Shown here one piece after another: positions 26,287 to 35,125 of a stretch of 45,681 bases of DNA. Source of the stretch: Pseudanabaena sp. M53BS1SP1A06MG (GTDB taxonomy: Bacteria > Cyanobacteriota > Cyanobacteriia > Pseudanabaenales > Pseudanabaenaceae); contig JADBWH010000091.1 of the NCBI GenBank assembly GCA_020404105.1, positions 1 to 45,681 of the forward strand, in the 5' to 3' direction. The notes beneath the pieces are model-generated. The model was not told the origin of the DNA. It saw nothing but the letters and a program-made list of their open reading frames with translations, and did no database searches. Each line of letters begins with the position of its first letter. The first letter of the stretch is position 1. The position numbers were made by a program, and so were the translations under genes.

Positions 26287-29200
26287 TTAGAACTTACAAG
26301 GACCTTTTTGGTTGTTAGGGCAAATCGTCTCCTCATCAGTTTTCGGTAATTTAGTTGGGTCAAAAGCCACATCAGTAAGATTAATACCTGTTAACTTAGC
26401 GCCCCTCAAGTTTGCGCCATTGATTTGACTGCCAGTTAAATTGGCTCCACGTAAATCTGTACCTGTTAGATCTGTGTAATTTAGCTTCGCATTAGAGAGA
26501 TTAGCACGTTTGAGATTTGCGAAGCTCAAGTTTAAACCAGATAGGTCTTGTGAGGCAAGTTTACGCCCCTCACGTGGCTCATTAACAATTTGCCAAGCAA
26601 GAAGCACAGCAGCAGGAAACCTTGTTGCTTTTTCTGTCCCTTGAGCACCAATTCTGGAACCTTTTAAGTTAGCTCCTTCCATTTTGGCACTAGCAAAATT
26701 AGAACGGGTTAAGTCAGCCCCTGCGAGATCAACCAGATTCATTTGAGTGTTATTAAACTCTGCCCAGATGACACTGGCATTAATTAATCTAGCGCGATTT
26801 AAATTAGCATTAGAGAATTTCACCCCATCAAGATTTGCCTCTTGAAAATTTGCCCCAACAAGGCTAGCATCTTGCATTTCTGCCCCAGTGAGGATGGCTT
26901 TACTGAAATCAACATTATCTAGCTTAACTCCTTTAAAGTTAGCCTTGGTAAAGTCCTTACCACTAGCATCCTTGAAAATGCCCCAGCGTAAACCAGTATC
27001 AAAAATTGGGCGATTGAGCAAACTATAAAGTCCAAATGCTGCTGCGATCGCAAGTAAACCGATCGCAGGAATTTTGAGGTAGTTTTGCCATAAAGATTCT
27101 AGACTAATGCTAGGTATCCTTAGCTTGATCTGTTGTTTCGGCAATGCTGTCTGTAGTGCAGGGTGAGGTTCATGACCAGAGTCTACATTGTTAACTTCAT
27201 TATCTTTAGTAAAGCGATTGAAATCAAAATGATCAAGATTTGCTGCCATGCGTGCTTGCGTAGCATCAAAACTGGTGACAGGTTTACGGCGATCGCGAGG
27301 GATTTCTCTAGTCTCTTTGATACCAGTCATTTCTGAACGTGGCAAATCAATAGGATTAACTCTATCGCTTGAGGGAACTTGCACGTTACTGATAGAAGTG
27401 ATGTTATCTGATAAATCAATACTCTCTAGTAAACCTGACCAATCTGTATTATCGTTAAGAATCTCTAGTCCACGATAATTTAAATCTGGCAATTCAGTAT
27501 CCTTGGGTTTAGGGATACCAGAAGCATTTCTATCTCTACTTAAAGAAGATTCTCCTACACTAGAGCTTTCACTGATTCCAGATCGAGGAGGAGACGGAAG
27601 AGGAGGACTTATGCTTGGTTTTGAATATGGTGAACCTGCTGGCGATCGCAATACACCAGAAATCACCGTATCCGCATCTAGCAACTCTGACCACTCATCA
27701 TCAATTTGAAGTACAGGCTTACTATTTCTACTTTGCTCTGATGGTTGTTGATAACCAGCATTGGGAAAAGATGGAGAGGGAGATGTGGGCTGTGCTAGTG
27801 CAGAATTGCGTTTTGGTGGCAATGGTGGCAAAAATGGCGGTGGTGGTAGCGGTGGATTACTAGACGATTGGAAGGTTCCGTCTTGGTTAGCAGAAATCTG
27901 TGGCACAGGTGAAATCGCTGGAGAGGATGGTGTCGTGAGTCCAGTTGATTTAGCAGTAGATGCAAACCCAGAATCAAAATCATCCTCAGTTAGCTGTGCG
28001 TCTATAGTATCTACAATATCTAAATCAAAATCATCTAATAAAAAATTGTGATCGCTAGATTCCATATCAAAATTGTCAAGTGATGATAAGTTTTGCGGTG
28101 ATGTGGAGAGATTGGTTCTGTTTGAAGTGAGTTTATCAATAGGACTTTCATCATCAGATGTATATCCATTAAGAGATTCATTGGCTAAGACTTCTTCGTA
28201 AAGATTTACTGCTAAATCATAATCATTGTTGAGAATTTCATTACTTAAAGCTTCTTCAAAGGGATCATTGGCTGGATTAGGTGGAATTGAGTTTGTGCTA
28301 ACCGATAGAGGAGAATCTTCTATCTTTGATGTATCAGGAGGAGGAGAAACTGAGACTGGTCGATTAGGTGTCAAGGTTGTGGAGATACCAGTATTTACTC
28401 TGGTTGATGGCATTTCTGGAAATACATCTTCGTCAAAAGAAGCAAGATCAAAATTTTCATCAATCATATTATCGATATCTTGGAAATCGTCAACATTCTC
28501 AGCATAACTAGCAAAATCATCATCAAAATTGGAATCTGTAATTTGACCAGCAAAGGCTTCGCTAAGCTTTTCCGATTCTGGGGCTGGATCTAGAAATTCT
28601 TCAGATAATGCAACTGCTTGGAAATTTGGCGTTGACTGATTACTAATAGAGACACTAGATTGTTTCTCAATTTCCTCAAGCTCATTAAATTGATATTGTT
28701 CTAATTCTTGTTCAAGATCCCCAAAATCATCAGCATCAGGGTAGGTTTGCTCATCTTGAATAGATTCAAAACTGCCAAGTCCGACCTCATCTATTACATC
28801 ATCAATAGGGTTGTTATCAATTAAATAGTTTGATTTATCAGCGATCAGCAAATCATCTTCTAGACTATCAACAAAGTCAAAATCATCATTAAGCACATCT
28901 TCAGTAAAATATTCGTCTAAATTGTTGTTAGCGACATCGGCAAAATTTTGCTCTTGATCACTTGCTAATGCTTGCAAAGACTCTTCCGATAGTTCATTAT
29001 GCTCATTCCAATCAATAGCTTTGTCAATTTCTGCTTCAAAAGCTGCGCTCCAAGCTAAGTCATCGTCAATTACTTCATTGACAACACTATTGATGATATT
29101 GCTTCCGTCATTATTATTAACGTCATCACCCATCAATGTCTCGGATCCTGCAAAATCAGAATCGTTAAATGTATCAACAGCATCTACTGCTGCTTCTAAA

Positions 29201-30729
29201 TTCCAGTCATTATTGATATTACCATTGATCTCAACTTCTAGTTCGTCATTCCAAGTTAAATCATCAGTTAAATCATTAGCTAAGTCATCATTGATAACAA
29301 CATTTTTCATATCGCTAATTTCTTCTGCAAAATCTGCAAACGTAAATGGTTCTGCTGATAGTGCGATCGCTGGATCGTCAAATGTTCCAAATGCATTATC
29401 AATAGATGTTGAAGAGAGAGCTTCTGATGCAATATTAGCAGAGCTATCCCAAATAGAATCACCTATCACATCTCCAGAACTAGCATTGCTCTGCTCCCAA
29501 TCACTTGTGAATATATTGTCTATATCACTGCTGCTCATATTGCTAATATTAATTGAGTCAGTATTTAGATTAGGAACATCACTCCAAAATTTATCTTGAT
29601 CTATACCTTGCGAATCTGAATGTTCATAAATTTGTAACTCACCAACCCCATATTCTAATTGACTAGCTGCATTCTCTACTAATCTATAAATTTCTTCGTC
29701 AGTCATTGGATTTTGAAGCTCTTTAAGAAAATCCTCAAGCACATCACTGGCAATAGGCTGAATGGGCAACTCATCCTGTAAATTATCATCTAGTTCCAAA
29801 GGCTGATCAAAAGATTCAACATTATTATCTGTATTATCTGTCAATACATTGGCTTCTTGTAAATTAACCGATTCTAAATCCGCTTGTGCTAAATCATGGT
29901 TGAAAGTTTCTGTGGCAATATCTTCTTGAGAGATTGAGTCAGATAGCGGATTAGCTAATAGATGTAGATCTTCGTCGATATCATTATTTAAAATTCTATC
30001 CCAATCATCACTTATGGCTTTATCTGAACTCGGGTTGTCTTCAAAAAGATTTAATAATTCTAAGATTTTGCCTTCAGTAATGTCTATTTCATCCTGTAAC
30101 TGATCGTCAGATATATCACTAGCAATACGAACCTGATTATCAAAGCTAAAAGCATCAAGTGACTCTATCTTAGAGAAATCAGCATCTTCTCCTTTAAATT
30201 CTTGTCTATCCAAGCCAATATCGTCTTCAATAGAGCTATCTAAATTATTAGTACTTGTAAATGTTTGAGTCACTATATTTGATATAGGAGTATTTTGATC
30301 CAGAGAATCCGCAAAATCCTCCTCTGAATTATCAATTCTCGTATTGAAATCACTAATAATTAACCAATCAATATCACTAACAGGATTACTATTTTGGCTA
30401 CTGTTTTGCCTACCTGATGTCGTATTTTTTTGATTGGAAAATCGATCAATTGGCTCATCTAAATCTAGTGATTGCAACCATTCTAAATCCGCTAGATTAT
30501 CGTCAAGACTTTGATTAGATGCTGACTGAGGCGCAGAATTTAATGATAAATTTTGGGCTTGTTGTTCTTGTTTTGTTTGAGGAGATCCGCCAATTCGTGT
30601 ACTAAGATCAGACATGATCATCCAATCAACTTTTGCAGCATCAGATCTTGCTGATTGCTGATTCGGTTGTTTTTTATCTGGTTCATTAGCACCCTGACTT
30701 TTAGGGGAGATATTTCTATTAGAAGCCAT
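26287..30729 (-). CDS. Giant acidic membrane-anchored pentapeptide-repeat protein
   Basis: The 1480-residue protein has an unusual layout. Near the N-terminus a motif occurs twice (VDWMIMSDLSTRI, then DIDWLIISDFNTRI). A very acidic, Asn/Asp/Ser-rich and probably disordered region follows to about residue 900, then a Pro-rich part (about 960-1090, with PPLPPPPFLPPLPP), a single membrane helix (IPAIGLLAIAAAFGLYSLL, about 1213-1235), and about 35 pentapeptide repeats to the C-terminus (ANFQEANLDGVKF, ANLRGAKLTG). There is no signal peptide. GAGG precedes the ATG. I recognise the pentapeptide domain but no full-length homolog; the function is unknown. Confidence 0.85.
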   Translation of the reverse strand: MASNRNISPKSQGANEPDKKQPNQQSARSDAAKVDWMIMSDLSTRIGGSPQTKQEQQAQNLSLNSAPQSASNQSLDDNLADLEWLQSLDLDEPIDRFSNQKNTTSGRQNSSQNSNPVSDIDWLIISDFNTRIDNSEEDFADSLDQNTPISNIVTQTFTSTNNLDSSIEDDIGLDRQEFKGEDADFSKIESLDAFSFDNQVRIASDISDDQLQDEIDITEGKILELLNLFEDNPSSDKAISDDWDRILNNDIDEDLHLLANPLSDSISQEDIATETFNHDLAQADLESVNLQEANVLTDNTDNNVESFDQPLELDDNLQDELPIQPIASDVLEDFLKELQNPMTDEEIYRLVENAASQLEYGVGELQIYEHSDSQGIDQDKFWSDVPNLNTDSINISNMSSSDIDNIFTSDWEQSNASSGDVIGDSIWDSSANIASEALSSTSIDNAFGTFDDPAIALSAEPFTFADFAEEISDMKNVVINDDLANDLTDDLTWNDELEVEINGNINNDWNLEAAVDAVDTFNDSDFAGSETLMGDDVNNNDGSNIINSVVNEVIDDDLAWSAAFEAEIDKAIDWNEHNELSEESLQALASDQEQNFADVANNNLDEYFTEDVLNDDFDFVDSLEDDLLIADKSNYLIDNNPIDDVIDEVGLGSFESIQDEQTYPDADDFGDLEQELEQYQFNELEEIEKQSSVSISNQSTPNFQAVALSEEFLDPAPESEKLSEAFAGQITDSNFDDDFASYAENVDDFQDIDNMIDENFDLASFDEDVFPEMPSTRVNTGISTTLTPNRPVSVSPPPDTSKIEDSPLSVSTNSIPPNPANDPFEEALSNEILNNDYDLAVNLYEEVLANESLNGYTSDDESPIDKLTSNRTNLSTSPQNLSSLDNFDMESSDHNFLLDDFDLDIVDTIDAQLTEDDFDSGFASTAKSTGLTTPSSPAISPVPQISANQDGTFQSSSNPPLPPPPFLPPLPPKRNSALAQPTSPSPSFPNAGYQQPSEQSRNSKPVLQIDDEWSELLDADTVISGVLRSPAGSPYSKPSISPPLPSPPRSGISESSSVGESSLSRDRNASGIPKPKDTELPDLNYRGLEILNDNTDWSGLLESIDLSDNITSISNVQVPSSDRVNPIDLPRSEMTGIKETREIPRDRRKPVTSFDATQARMAANLDHFDFNRFTKDNEVNNVDSGHEPHPALQTALPKQQIKLRIPSISLESLWQNYLKIPAIGLLAIAAAFGLYSLLNRPIFDTGLRWGIFKDASGKDFTKANFKGVKLDNVDFSKAILTGAEMQDASLVGANFQEANLDGVKFSNANLNRARLINASVIWAEFNNTQMNLVDLAGADLTRSNFASAKMEGANLKGSRIGAQGTEKATRFPAAVLLAWQIVNEPREGRKLASQDLSGLNLSFANLKRANLSNAKLNYTDLTGTDLRGANLTGSQINGANLRGAKLTGINLTDVAFDPTKLPKTDEETICPNNQKGPCKF

Positions 30730-31103
30730 GAATCGATCCTCAGCATTATTTTCGGATTTGTACCGTTAGGTGTTTTTTATTTTTGCTTTAGCTCACAAGT
30801 TTTAGCCCAAAAATTGCTAGCTACGCTTATTGCATCAAACTATAGCTTATCAACAACATTAATAGTATTTTAACAAACTTAATATGTTTGGCTGGTCAAA
30901 ATAGTTACAGCTTCTTGGCAGGTTAAGCATCACAGTAGCAGCACTTTGTAAACCAATTTTTGAAGAAAGAGTTTTACAACACAAAAGTGAAAATAAGAAC
31001 ATGAGATATCAAGTAACATTAGTTAGTTCTGTATAAGTAAAATAATTGCCCCGTTACCCTGTGACAAGAGAATAGACATGTTGATTAGAGCTATTTTCTC
31101 AAG
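30730..31103. other. Intergenic region upstream of the giant pentapeptide gene
   Basis: No gene or clear hairpin repeat is seen in these 374 A/T-rich bases. They must contain the promoter of the minus-strand giant gene. The sequence up to 31103 also holds the 3' end of the hydrolase transcript. Confidence 0.4.
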
Positions 31104-31778
31104 CTACAAATACTTTGCCCAAATATCAACCACTTCTTGAGAGCCATACCATTTACCCGATCGCGGTGAATGATAAACACCATCGATCGCTATATTCTTA
31201 GCTCCATCCAAATAAGCAGCTTCAATGGGAATTATCCCATCACCCCATACATCGCCTTGACCGATTGTAAGTTCATAACTACTATAGGCAAGCCAATTTT
31301 TGGGCATCGATTTTGCACCCTGTACAGCATTGCCTGCGATGCAGATATATTCAATATCATCATAAAAAGCATCAGGATAATTATCATTAACAAAGCCTAA
31401 ATTTGGCAGCGACCAAGGTTCAAGGCTACGTTGGGGTGTTCCCAGACAAACGAGTTTGGCAACTTTAGAGCGTGCATTCCAAACTTTGCCGTAGTACGGG
31501 CGATCTCCTAGATAAATTCGTGAGAGCCATCCCCCTGCTGAATGGGCAATGATATTTACCTTTGAAGCACCTGTTTTGGCTAATTCTTGATTTACGGTTT
31601 GGTCAAGTTTTTCTAAGATCGGCGCAATTGATCTTCCACCCACCGTTGGAACCCAGTCCCACCACTTCAAGGGCACGACTGTAGCTGCTAAATTTTTATA
31701 TTCTAGTTGCTTGGCAATGGGTATGTAATCAGATGCGCCCGCAAGATATCCCGCTAGAATGATATTGATATTAGTCAT
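31104..31778 (-). CDS. Alpha/beta-hydrolase (lipase-like)
   Basis: The 224-residue protein has the nucleophile elbow AHSAGGW (Ser about 89) after a beta-strand VNIIAHS, an acid region in GDGIIPIEAAYLDGA, and a final His in VYHSPRSGKWYG. This is a plausible Ser-Asp-His triad of a triacylglycerol lipase/esterase fold. The N-terminal NIILAGYLAGASDY forms the oxyanion-hole strand. I chose the ATG giving MTNINIILAG over a TTG 24 bases upstream. No signal peptide is seen. Similar predicted hydrolases are found in cyanobacteria and plants; the substrate is unknown. The zinc-ribbon gene lies just upstream. Confidence 0.8.
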   Translation of the reverse strand: MTNINIILAGYLAGASDYIPIAKQLEYKNLAATVVPLKWWDWVPTVGGRSIAPILEKLDQTVNQELAKTGASKVNIIAHSAGGWLSRIYLGDRPYYGKVWNARSKVAKLVCLGTPQRSLEPWSLPNLGFVNDNYPDAFYDDIEYICIAGNAVQGAKSMPKNWLAYSSYELTIGQGDVWGDGIIPIEAAYLDGAKNIAIDGVYHSPRSGKWYGSQEVVDIWAKYL

Positions 31779-31801
31779 ATAGATCTCAGAATGTATAACC
31801 A

Positions 31802-31836
31802 AATATATAAAAAGGGCGAAGCCCTTTTTATATATT
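31802..31836 (-). terminator. Terminator after the zinc-ribbon gene
   Basis: A 16-bp stem AATATATAAAAAGGGC / GCCCTTTTTATATATT with loop TTC on the minus strand (GAA on plus) overlaps the last bases of the zinc-ribbon gene. The A/T-rich base of the stem acts like a T-tract. Confidence 0.65.
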
Positions 31837-32038
31837 ACTTTTCGTCAGGGCGTTGACTCAGACAACTACCACCGCGAGCCGCATTGCGAAAAGTTTGCAC
31901 AACTTCGACAGTATTCATATGACCACAATAGGGACAGTAAACCTGTTCACCAATTTCTGGCTCGATGTCCGCACGGCTCCACCATTTATAACAGCGATCG
32001 CAATGAAAGTGATAAAGAAACTCAAGGGAAACTTTCAT
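31835..32038 (-). CDS. Small double-CxxC zinc-ribbon protein
   Basis: The 67-residue protein has two CxxC pairs, HCDRCYKWW (about residues 12-20) and YCPYCGHMN (about 34-42), spaced as in a zinc ribbon. The aromatic KWWS after the first pair is distinctive. It is probably a cytoplasmic metal-binding protein or part of a nucleic-acid or protein complex. It starts 5 bases after the end of a Uma2 remnant on the same strand. I cannot name a family with confidence. Confidence 0.7.
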   Translation of the reverse strand: MKVSLEFLYHFHCDRCYKWWSRADIEPEIGEQVYCPYCGHMNTVEVVQTFRNAARGGSCLSQRPDEK

Positions 32039-32043
32039 AGGCT

Positions 32044-32283
32044 TTAGCAGAATGTTTGCCGAAATATCTTCAAAGCTTCAAGGGGGGATGCACTTAGAAT
32101 ACAGCGCTGTAATGTTGCGACATCGAGATTCGGCGACACAATCTCTAAAATTCCCTCGTAGTAGGCTAGATGAATTCCCTTGGCACTTGCAAAACCACGT
32201 TGAATCAGCTTGAACTGTTCCCATGTGATTAAGGATTGTTCAATGCTGACTTCAGGATTAGGTTTGGATTGAGTTATTAGCAT
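32044..32283 (-). pseudogene. Truncated Uma2-family endonuclease-like gene
   Basis: Only the N-terminal part of a Uma2 (DUF820) protein remains: LITWEQFKLIQRGFASAKGI and YYEGILEIVSPN match the start of the family, then the frame runs into unrelated sequence (LQRCILSASPLEALKIF) and stops after 79 residues. The catalytic PD-(D/E)xK core is missing. The ATG at 32283 lies inside the end of the glycosyltransferase gene, overlapping it by 26 bases. A complete Uma2 gene is at 42223-43098. Confidence 0.7.
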
Positions 32284-33169
32284 CTCGATAGGCGGCATAT
32301 ACGCCCTTGACGTTGTACCAGTTTAAGAAAATTCTAGCGATTTCGAGGGCGAGGTTGGGTTTACCTTGATTAATTAGCCATACGAGTAATGGACGGAGCG
32401 ATCGCTCATTGAGCAAACCACCTAAGGACAATACACCCCATAACACCACATGAATCCATGTCATCTGGATCATCATCTTCACTTCCCATGTGGGATGCTT
32501 TTGATAAAAGACTACGCCCATGCGTCCACGCTGAGCTTCCACATCGACAAGGCGCGGTAATTGCTCGATCGTAAAGGCTGGATGCCAATGGTAGCCAACT
32601 GCATCGGGACATTTAATCAGTTTTAAACCTAAATTTTTCAGGCGCACACCCAGTTCTAAATCTTCCCATCCATACTGACGGAAACTCGTATCAAACTTGC
32701 CTGCTTCGATCAACCAATGTTTGGCGATCGCCACATTTCCCGTTGCAAAGAAGGCATTGGATAAATCTGTAACCTTAAGCGGCTCAGAGGTTGGATCTTC
32801 AAAGTTAGAAGTATTAATTACTCGTCCATAAGTAAAGGCGCGATCGCTACCTGCCAGAGCTTTGGCATGGGATGCTAAAAATACAGGTGTGACTACAAGA
32901 TCACTATCAATAAATACAATTATGTCGCCCGAGGCGACATCGATGCCTGTATTCCTCGCGATCGCCGCACCCTCGTGGTTTTGCTGAAACAAGCGCACAT
33001 GGGGAAACTTAGTTCTGCGGCTCTGCAAAAATTCCACCGTGCCGTCCGTAGAGCCATCATCGACGACGACGATTTCGTAAGGCTCTATAAAATCTTGTGC
33101 TTCCATGGCTTGCAAACACTTTTGCAAGATAGGTAAGCGGTTATAAGTTGGGATAATAATTGACCACAT
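32258..33169 (-). CDS. Family 2 glycosyltransferase
   Basis: The 303-residue protein has a GT-A fold: WSIIIPTYNRLPILQKC, EIVVVDDGSTDGT (about residues 33-45), ARNTGIDVASGDIIVFIDSD with the DxD motif (about 86-89), and the acceptor-side QYGWEDLELGVRLKNLG (about 165-182, with the catalytic ED). A hydrophobic segment near residues 235-255 (HVVLWGVLSLGGLL) may anchor it to the membrane. The sugar and acceptor are unknown. It follows another GT2 gene on the same strand across a terminator-like hairpin, and may act in the same envelope polysaccharide pathway. Confidence 0.88.
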   Translation of the reverse strand: MWSIIIPTYNRLPILQKCLQAMEAQDFIEPYEIVVVDDGSTDGTVEFLQSRRTKFPHVRLFQQNHEGAAIARNTGIDVASGDIIVFIDSDLVVTPVFLASHAKALAGSDRAFTYGRVINTSNFEDPTSEPLKVTDLSNAFFATGNVAIAKHWLIEAGKFDTSFRQYGWEDLELGVRLKNLGLKLIKCPDAVGYHWHPAFTIEQLPRLVDVEAQRGRMGVVFYQKHPTWEVKMMIQMTWIHVVLWGVLSLGGLLNERSLRPLLVWLINQGKPNLALEIARIFLNWYNVKGVYAAYRDANNSIQT

Positions 33170-33182
33170 ATTAACTATTATA

Positions 33183-33213
33183 AAAAAATAGGGCGCTTTG
33201 CGCCCTATTTTTT
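33183..33213 (-). terminator. Terminator hairpin between two glycosyltransferase genes
   Basis: A 14-bp perfect stem AAAAAATAGGGCGC / GCGCCCTATTTTTT with a three-base loop and a T-tract at either end. It starts at the stop codon of the upstream glycosyltransferase and would also work bidirectionally. Confidence 0.8.
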
Positions 33214-34840
33214 AATTCCGTGATTGTTGCCAAGATTGCCAGAGGGTCAAACCACCGACATAGCCATAGCTCACGGCATACAACACCATAAATGGTAGCG
33301 TCATGTATAGACCCTTATATAGAGCGATCGCACAGGCGATCACACTATAAGTACATAATCCCAGTTCAATCCAGGCTGTTGCATCAAGGGGAATTTTATA
33401 AGCTTTATTTTCCCAGCGATCGCTCTTGTGTTTGATGTCAAACTTAGGAGTACGGCGGAAATTTGCTCCAGTATTCGACAAGCCTGCAAATACAGCGCGA
33501 CTATTGCTCCAAGAAATACCTGTACCCAAAATTGCTAAGAGGAAAATCCGACCAATACGTCGATACCAAGATTTTGGATAGAGATCCTTTTGAGCATGGA
33601 AATATAAAAATGGGGGACCAAAAATTGCTGGCCACATAAATATTGACCAAGCACTCTCAAGGGATATTCTCAAAGCATTCGTCTCTGGAGTCGTCACCAA
33701 CATTAGAGGGATCGAGATCAAAATCAAGATCAACATCAAGGGATGCGCTGAATATCCTGTTAGGTGCATCATTGCTTGAAATTTCACTACAGGACTAAGA
33801 TCAGCTTTCCAGATTTGACCAATTAATTTTTTGGCACATTGGATACTGCCCTTAGCCCAACGGAACTGCTGCAACTTAAATGCGAGCATCGCTACAGGCA
33901 ATTCCGCAGGTGCGACGATATTATTGTCATAAACGACTTTCCAACCTTTGAGTTGAGCGCGATAGCTCAAGTCCATATCTTCAGCAAGCGTATCAGATTG
34001 CCAACCACCTGCGTCAATAATTGCTTGGCGGTTCCAAATACCCGCAGTGCCGTTGAAATTGAGGAAATAATTATTATTGCAACGCGCCTGTTGCTCGATC
34101 GCAAAGTGACCATCAATGCCCGTTGATTGCAACTTAGTCAGCAATGAATACTCAGAGTTGACATGTCCCCAACGGGTTTGCACAACCGCAACCTTTGCCT
34201 CTGGATGATTGACATAATGACGAATAGTATCCTTGAGCCAGTTTGTGGATGGGATAAAATCAGCATCAAAAATCGCAATGTAATTTCCCTGAACCAAAGG
34301 CATTGCATCTTGCAAAGCCCCTGCTTTAAAGCCAGAACGGTTGACGCGATGAATATATTCAATCCAAAAGCCTTTATTTTGATACTCTTGGACGGTTTCA
34401 CGAAGAAGTGCTTGAGTGTCGTCAGTGGAGTCATCCAGTACTTGAATTTGCATCCGATCACGTGGATAGTCCAGCTTACAAACTGCATCTACTAATCGGC
34501 GCGAAACATAGCGCTCATTAAAAATTGGTAGCTGTATTGTGACAATAGGCAAGTCTTCTGTCGCAACTACATAATGCTCAGAGGTATCGACTGCCAACAG
34601 GTAATTAGAAAAATTGCTGGCAAAGCTTTTGTCGAGGCGAAATTGATCAAAGTTATCGAAATTATTGACAGCGATCGCCCCTGAACTCGATGACGACGCT
34701 GTAACTTGAGCTGTTTGGTATTCTCTGGTAGGGCTCAGCTTCGCCAAAACAAGCTGTTTCCGCAGAGAAAGTCTAGGCTTATGGACAGCAGTGAGCCAAT
34801 AAGCATTTAGCCCATAAAATAGTAGCCACACTGCTGCCAC
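33212..34840 (-). CDS. Processive-type membrane glycosyltransferase (cellulose-synthase-like GT2)
   Basis: The 542-residue protein carries the motifs of processive beta-glycosyltransferases: VTIQLPIFNER, VLDDSTDDT (about residue 134), IAIFDADFIPS (about 189), TLAEDMDLSYRAQLKGW with the TED-like Asp (about 285), and QQFRWAKGS, the Q-x-x-R-W signature (about 326). Four or more C-terminal membrane helices follow. The first in-frame GTG (34840) cuts into an N-terminal membrane helix. The reading frame stays open upstream, and AAGGAG at 34894-34889 precedes possible ATT or CTG starts at 34879 or 34876. The true start is therefore probably further upstream. The product sugar is unknown. Confidence 0.85.
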   Translation of the reverse strand: MAAVWLLFYGLNAYWLTAVHKPRLSLRKQLVLAKLSPTREYQTAQVTASSSSSGAIAVNNFDNFDQFRLDKSFASNFSNYLLAVDTSEHYVVATEDLPIVTIQLPIFNERYVSRRLVDAVCKLDYPRDRMQIQVLDDSTDDTQALLRETVQEYQNKGFWIEYIHRVNRSGFKAGALQDAMPLVQGNYIAIFDADFIPSTNWLKDTIRHYVNHPEAKVAVVQTRWGHVNSEYSLLTKLQSTGIDGHFAIEQQARCNNNYFLNFNGTAGIWNRQAIIDAGGWQSDTLAEDMDLSYRAQLKGWKVVYDNNIVAPAELPVAMLAFKLQQFRWAKGSIQCAKKLIGQIWKADLSPVVKFQAMMHLTGYSAHPLMLILILISIPLMLVTTPETNALRISLESAWSIFMWPAIFGPPFLYFHAQKDLYPKSWYRRIGRIFLLAILGTGISWSNSRAVFAGLSNTGANFRRTPKFDIKHKSDRWENKAYKIPLDATAWIELGLCTYSVIACAIALYKGLYMTLPFMVLYAVSYGYVGGLTLWQSWQQSRN

Positions 34841-34879
34841 AGTGTTTAGGACGGCTAGGATCGCTATTAGTATCAGAAT

Positions 34880-35125
34880 GACTCTTGACTCCTTCTTACC
34901 ACACGAAACACCAATCTTAAGGATTGATTAAACAAATTAAAGTAGCATACTAAGAAATATTACGATGCTTACTCTGTATTTGTAGAAAAATTTACGATTT
35001 AGCGCTAAGTATTTATACACCTACCTACGAATCTTAATAAATAGTTTGGGAATTTACCAAATATCCAAAGAGAGAAAAAATAAAAAAGTAGGTTTTTGGT
35101 AGCTTGGCTGAGTCACTTTGCAAAA
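34880..35125. other. Intergenic region between the glycosyltransferase and rnc
   Basis: This stretch of about 245 A/T-rich bases contains the leader of the minus-strand glycosyltransferase and the 3' end of the rnc transcript. No gene, repeat or clear terminator is seen. Confidence 0.35.

Noticed and set aside
29021-29599. 192-codon plus-strand reading frame inside the giant acidic gene
   Set aside because: It is the antisense shadow of the Asp/Asn/Ser-rich coding sequence and consists mostly of Ser, Leu and Ile.
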